From Candidatus Neoehrlichia procyonis str. RAC413 (GTDB taxonomy: Bacteria; Pseudomonadota; Alphaproteobacteria; Rickettsiales; Anaplasmataceae): a stretch of DNA of 64,000 nt. Within the stretch, counting starts at the first letter, position 1; the number at the start of each line of letters is the position of its first letter. The notes beneath the pieces are model-generated. The model was not told the DNA's origin, ran no database searches, and saw only the letters and a program-made list of their open reading frames with translations. The translations under genes and the position numbers were made by a program. This document shows positions 59,797 to 64,000 of this stretch, piece by piece. The stretch covers positions 744,001 through 808,000 of the forward strand of contig NZ_LANX01000001.1 of the NCBI RefSeq assembly GCF_000964795.1, read 5' to 3'.

Positions 59797-61182
59797 CTAA
59801 CAACTTAATCTTCTTTTTATGTTGCTTTGTTTACTATTAGCAATTGATTCAATATCCTTTATATGTAAAATTTCACATACATTTTTCTGCAGATCGTGTA
59901 TCTCTTGAGAATCTTCTCTAATTTTATCACATAATTTTCCTAACTTAATAATAGCTAACATTAATTGTGTATAGCAACATATTTCATCGATACCATAACT
60001 GAGATAATACTGAAACTTAAATTTATGTTCCGGACTTATAACATAATCGGCATCTATAAGTGGCCATAATTTTCTTCCAATTTCACCTTTATATTTAAAC
60101 TCGCACATTGCCTTTATACAAGATTCTAATATTTCAACCTTAGCACAAACATTGCATCCTTCTTGCTCTAATTTCTTAATATAATACGAAATACGACACA
60201 ATAAAGCTGTAGAACCATGTACTGCCTGAGACAGCAGATCATTTTTACTAAATGTTAATTCAAAAAAAGTTTTCGCTTTTATTTCTTGCTTATTATATAC
60301 GTCCAATACACTAGAAAAATCTTTCACTAAATGTTTTAATAAAAAACAAGCTTTATGCATAGGATACCTTAATTGTGTACCCATTTCGTTAAATATCACT
60401 AAACTCTGTACACGTTGTGCATTAAATGATACAAGTTCTTTAATACAATTTTGTACTTGAGAACTGGCCATAACATTCAACTTATCTAGTAAATTTTGCA
60501 TACTACTTACATCATCATTAATTACAGCATTACTAGCTGTTAAATATTTCTCAATGCTTCTACAACTATCTTTTAGCATCTCACTAATCACAAGAAAGTG
60601 CTCGTTATTTTTTTCAATAGCACACCTCTGTTCATCTACTTGACTAGATGTAAATGAAAAAAAATTTTCTATCACTTTTTGCTTTACAGCTAATGCATTA
60701 AGAAGCTCTTCTCTTAGATTTTGAAAATCTTGTTCTTGTCTTATAACCTTTACACGTAGTTTTGACAAAGCATCATCAACAATCAATTGATTACTCAATA
60801 AAGTACCACCGTAACTCTTAATAATCTCTTCATTTATACCTCTACACTTGACCATAAAATAAATCAAACACAAAGATAATAAAATCACTGGCATAACAAT
60901 ACACAAAGATATTTTCACCATTACAGGAATATTATTAGCATAAAGAATACTCTTTAAACCAGTCCCTATCCCTTTTAAACCAGTCCCTATTCCTTGCAAA
61001 AAAACTGATCTTAATAAAAACTCATTGCTTACTATTATAGAAATAGCAGCACTCAGTATTATAGAAAGAAAAAATAGCAATGACTTTGTTATAAAGAAAA
61101 AACGAACTGAATATAAATCACGCATTTTCCGTTCTTGCAACAATCCTCCATTACAATCCTCTACTTCATTAGCAGTCAACAT
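59797..61182 (-). CDS. Two-span membrane protein with coiled-coil body, unknown function
   Basis: A 461-residue protein I do not recognise. GGAG lies 7 bases before the ATG. Two membrane helices (about residues 28-52 and 84-110) flank a periplasmic loop containing a perfect heptad duplication GIGTGLKGIGTGLK. The long C-terminal cytoplasmic part is helical with coiled-coil-like stretches (SKLRVKVIRQEQDFQNLREELLNAL; VDEQRCAIEKNNEHFLVISEMLKDSC). The layout recalls methyl-accepting or RmuC-like proteins, but no signalling motif is seen. A structural or secretion-related role is possible but unsupported. Confidence 0.7.
   Translation of the reverse strand: MLTANEVEDCNGGLLQERKMRDLYSVRFFFITKSLLFFLSIILSAAISIIVSNEFLLRSVFLQGIGTGLKGIGTGLKSILYANNIPVMVKISLCIVMPVILLSLCLIYFMVKCRGINEEIIKSYGGTLLSNQLIVDDALSKLRVKVIRQEQDFQNLREELLNALAVKQKVIENFFSFTSSQVDEQRCAIEKNNEHFLVISEMLKDSCRSIEKYLTASNAVINDDVSSMQNLLDKLNVMASSQVQNCIKELVSFNAQRVQSLVIFNEMGTQLRYPMHKACFLLKHLVKDFSSVLDVYNKQEIKAKTFFELTFSKNDLLSQAVHGSTALLCRISYYIKKLEQEGCNVCAKVEILESCIKAMCEFKYKGEIGRKLWPLIDADYVISPEHKFKFQYYLSYGIDEICCYTQLMLAIIKLGKLCDKIREDSQEIHDLQKNVCEILHIKDIESIANSKQSNIKRRLSC
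60955..60998 (-). repeat. In-frame 21-bp direct duplication
   Basis: TTTAAACCAGTCCCTATCCC and TTTAAACCAGTCCCTATTCC lie side by side, duplicating a GIGTGLK heptad in the periplasmic loop. Confidence 0.85.
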
Positions 61183-61612
61183 ATAACAACTCCTTCCCCT
61201 TCATTACTCCATAAAATATTAAATTAATGTATGGATTTATCTACAGTTTTTGATATATATTTGATATATACCAAAATAAATACCGTAGTTTAGTATTTTT
61301 ACATCTAAAGCTCAATCTTGAAGTGTAGTAAATAATTAACCATAAATCAAGAAATTATATTAAAACATCTTAAGTACAGAATACAACAAAACAATTATCA
61401 ATAACCTATTTTTTATATTAATAAACTAAGTAAAATTAGCAATATAACATAACAACTCATAATTGAAAATAAACTAACATTTATCATGTGTAAAACAACA
61501 CTACTTAAATACTGATATCTATAACCATATGGATACATCTATGTAAAAACTCTACATAAATATATTAATATGTTATTGATAATAAACTTATTATTTGATA
61601 GCATTAAGATAT
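61183..61612. other. Divergent intergenic region before ispD
   Basis: About 430 bases, AT-rich, nothing recognised. Confidence 0.4.
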
Positions 61613-61645
61613 ATGCCTTATAATTCCCCTCATAGAGTAAAACAA

Positions 61646-62362
61646 ATGGCAGCAGTTGCTATAATCATTGTTGCTGCAGGCACAGGTAATAGGTGTCATG
61701 CTGCTTTACCCAAACAATATAACTTACTTGATAATTATTCAGTGCTCTATCATACAATAAATAATGTGCTTAACCATCCCAATATTGATTATATACAAGT
61801 TGTCATTAAAAAAGAGCATGAAAACCTATATAATAGTGTTGTTTCTGATATTGTCAGCAAAAAACTTTTATTACCTGTATACGGCGGGAATAGAAGACAA
61901 GATTCCGCCAGGTTAGGATTGCAAAGTATAGCACATATTAAACCTGATTTTGTACTTATACATGATGCATGCCGCCCATTTATAACCCATGATTTATTGG
62001 GTAACCTTATAAAAATGCTAGACCAATATATAGGAGCTGTACCAACATTATCAATAAATGAAACTATTAAAACAGTACATAACAACATCATAACAAGTAA
62101 TAGTAATATTGATAGAGATTCTACTAAAATTATACAAACCCCCCAAGCCTACAAATATCAAAATATATTAACTTGTCATGAATTAGCATATAGAATAGAC
62201 CCGTATCAAGACTTTACTGATGATACATCTATACTACTAGAATATAATACTACTAATGTTACCGTAACAACAGTTGATGGTTATTATCACAACATAAAGA
62301 TTACTACTTCTGAGGACTTATACAAAGCAAGAATGTACATTCAAAATAATATTCTCTTGTAG
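61646..62362 (+). CDS. ispD: 2-C-methyl-D-erythritol 4-phosphate cytidylyltransferase
   Basis: About 238 residues; makes CDP-ME in the MEP isoprenoid pathway. VAIIIVAAGTGNRCHAALPKQYNLL is the IspD nucleotide loop (usual GxGxRM, here GTGNRC), with VYGGNRRQDSARLGL, VLIHDACRPFI, IIQTPQAYKY and DDTSIL further on. The ATG at 61646 (MAAVAIII) gives the family's usual short lead before the loop; ATGs or TTGs at 61613 and 61595 are in frame and possible. ispF lies 510 bases downstream, whereas many alphaproteobacteria have the two genes fused or adjacent. Confidence 0.92.
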   Translation: MAAVAIIIVAAGTGNRCHAALPKQYNLLDNYSVLYHTINNVLNHPNIDYIQVVIKKEHENLYNSVVSDIVSKKLLLPVYGGNRRQDSARLGLQSIAHIKPDFVLIHDACRPFITHDLLGNLIKMLDQYIGAVPTLSINETIKTVHNNIITSNSNIDRDSTKIIQTPQAYKYQNILTCHELAYRIDPYQDFTDDTSILLEYNTTNVTVTTVDGYYHNIKITTSEDLYKARMYIQNNILL

Positions 62363-62872
62363 CAAAATCACTAATAACCCATGCCTATTTAGGTAGGCCT
62401 CATAAATCAGCTAATGAAATATCATGCTAGTTATACATACAATAAAAACATTAACAACTAAACCTACAACTTAATTAATACATCCAACTTAACTATTGTT
62501 TATTTTAAATTTTAATAAAAAATATTGCACCTTACAATACTTAGATCAACGTATATATAAAGCTACCGTTTCTTAACATATATATTATTGTACAATAATG
62601 CATAATAATTTTAATACTAAAACTATTAGCCTTGCTAAAAGAAAGGCATTAATTATACAAATATATATTTTTAAGGTAAATTACCTAAAATAATTTTCTT
62701 GTTACTAGCAATAATAATTTATCTCTTTAACTTTAAGTAAAAGAATAATATAAAATAAATTATAAATTTACCAAATTATACAAATACATAAAAAACTTCA
62801 TCTATATACATAATTATTGTACAGTAATAACAATTACAATAATACAATTACCATTCACTTTTATACAAACTT
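62363..62872. other. Spacer between ispD and ispF
   Basis: About 0.5 kb. A short GCCTA/TAGGC hairpin (62383-62398) follows ispD without a T run. Nothing else recognised. Confidence 0.4.
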
Positions 62873-63385
62873 ATGCTTAATAATAAACCTCTTTTTAGAG
62901 TAGGAATCGGGTATGACGTTCATCAATTAATTAATACAGATGATGCAAATGAGCAATTTATTACTATATGTGGAGTAAAAATACATCATAATAAAAAAAT
63001 TAATGCACATTCGGACGGTGATTTAGGAATACATGTATTAACAGATGCCATTTTAGGATGTATAGGATGTGGCAGTATAGGACAGCATTTTCCAAATACA
63101 AACCCAAAACTATATAAAATAAATTCCAGCATATTTTTACTAGAGGCACAAAAAAAAGCTAAAGACAAAGGATATATTATCTCAAATATTGATATTATTA
63201 TTATCTGCCAACAACCAAAAATCATGCCTTATGCATTGCAAATGAAAAAATACCTAGCAAATCTACTAAAAATAGACCTCAATGCAATTAACATAAAAGC
63301 AGTTACAACTGAAAAATTAGGTTTTATAGGAAAAGAAAAAGGTATCGCTGCACAAGCTATAGTTGGCTGTACACTAATTACATAG
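62873..63385 (+). CDS. ispF: 2-C-methyl-D-erythritol 2,4-cyclodiphosphate synthase
   Basis: A 170-residue IspF, fifth enzyme of the MEP pathway. FRVGIGYDVHQLI holds the zinc ligands D15 and H17; the third ligand and substrate loop are in INAHSDGDLGIHVLTDAILG; IGQHFPNTN, NIDIIIICQQPKI and KAVTTEKLGFIGKEKGIAAQA complete the family set. Length is slightly above the usual 155-160 because of an insertion near residues 24-30 (DDANEQF). Same strand as ispD and ychF. Confidence 0.96.
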   Translation: MLNNKPLFRVGIGYDVHQLINTDDANEQFITICGVKIHHNKKINAHSDGDLGIHVLTDAILGCIGCGSIGQHFPNTNPKLYKINSSIFLLEAQKKAKDKGYIISNIDIIIICQQPKIMPYALQMKKYLANLLKIDLNAINIKAVTTEKLGFIGKEKGIAAQAIVGCTLIT

Positions 63386-63448
63386 ATTATAGTATCATTA
63401 TATATCAATTAATGATATAAATAATCGTTTTTAATATAATATACATAC

Positions 63449-64000
63449 ATGGGATTAAACTGCGGTATAGTTGGATTACCCAACGTTGGTAAATCAACAT
63501 TATTTAATGCACTTACACAAACTATGTTAGCTGAAGTAGCTAACTATCCTTTTTGCACAATAGAACCAAATATAGGAAAAGCAATAATACATGATGATAG
63601 GCTAAAGGTATTAGCCTCTATTGCTCAATCCCAAAAAATTATATTTCATCAAGTTGAGTTTGTAGATATTGCAGGGTTAGTTAGTGGTGCTAACAAAGGC
63701 GAAGGACTAGGAAATAAATTTTTAGGACATATAAGAGAAGTTGATGCTATCATCCATGTGTTAAGATGTTTTCAAGATAACAATATTACTCATGTTCATA
63801 AAATTGTAGATCCCATACATGATGCAGAAATTATTGAAATAGAATTAATTTTGGCTGATATCGAAAGCCTAAAAAGACGTTTACCAGCTATAGAAAAAGC
63901 TGTTAAATCAAATAAAGAATCACAAAAAAAACTGAATATTATACTAGAAGTACTAAAGGTTTTGGAAAATGGAAAACTTGCAAAGAGTGCTACAAACATT
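63449..64000 (+). CDS. ychF: Ribosome-binding ATPase YchF (3' end outside the window)
   Basis: The first 184 residues of YchF, an Obg-family P-loop protein that prefers ATP. G1 is GLPNVGKSTLFNALT, followed by the YPFCTIEPNIG switch and VDIAGLVSGANKGEGLGNKFLGHIREVDAIIHVLRCF, all near-invariant in YchF. The helical coiled-coil domain begins about residue 130 (EIELILADIESLKRR). The usual NxxE base-recognition motif would lie beyond the window. Start ATG lies 63 bases after ispF. Confidence 0.95.
   Translation, partial: MGLNCGIVGLPNVGKSTLFNALTQTMLAEVANYPFCTIEPNIGKAIIHDDRLKVLASIAQSQKIIFHQVEFVDIAGLVSGANKGEGLGNKFLGHIREVDAIIHVLRCFQDNNITHVHKIVDPIHDAEIIEIELILADIESLKRRLPAIEKAVKSNKESQKKLNIILEVLKVLENGKLAKSATNI

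Overview
The window is very AT-rich (by eye about 27% GC), with compact housekeeping genes separated by unusually long, apparently non-coding spacers, often 0.5 to 1.4 kb. Gene content points to an obligate intracellular alphaproteobacterium of the Anaplasmataceae, most likely Ehrlichia: FbpA-type iron-binding protein, NDUFA12-like protein beside MlaD, ihfA-merR, MaeB, a stand-alone MrpD/NuoN-like antiporter subunit, acidic tandem-repeat proteins, and a cluster of small proteins resembling (from memory of the sequences) the N-terminal domain of the Ehrlichia TRP36/TRP47 immunodominant proteins. I do not assign a species.

Layout. 1-5.2 kb: 3' end of glmU, a Trm112-like gene, an MFS transporter, rpsP, an iron-binding protein. 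6-12.4 kb: two divergent large lineage-specific genes, a putative zinc metallopeptidase with repeated C-terminal modules and an Asn-rich protein that seems to carry the same module. 12.6-25 kb: tRNA-Ala, nrdR, NDUFA12-mlaD, mrpD-like, lnt, an AsmA-like protein and maeB. 26.1-28.3 kb: a TPR protein whose centre has the Thr-Cys-His spacing and flanking pattern of CheD/NTAN1 amidases and whose 3' end contains a G10 tract. 29.6-34.8 kb: lolD, a small membrane ORF coupled to xerD, and secG-pyrG. 35.9-39.4 kb: a 737-residue acidic Ser/Thr-rich tandem-repeat protein and a small cysteine/histidine-motif protein. 40-45.6 kb: ribD, grpE-trpS, murC and tRNA-Ser. 46.2-55.3 kb: a tandem array of seven small paralogous genes in two branches, four of them followed by hairpins with the same GCTACGG/CCGTAGC stem. 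55.6-64 kb: tRNA-Pro, ihfA-merR, rodA with two decayed tandem copies of its 3' end, a thioredoxin-like gene with purE, a membrane protein of unknown function, ispD, ispF and the 5' end of ychF.

The housekeeping genes cover envelope building (glmU, murC, rodA, lnt, lolD, mlaD, AsmA-like), isoprenoid, riboflavin, purine and pyrimidine synthesis (ispD, ispF, ribD, purE, pyrG), secretion (secG) and translation. The accessory genes look like host-interaction factors. The most unusual observations are the TPR-CheD/NTAN1-like putative deamidase with its homopolymer tract, the array of TRP36/47-like single-domain genes with a shared terminator stem, and gene-fragment duplications (rodA 3' end, mrpD 5' end) that suggest ongoing duplication and decay.
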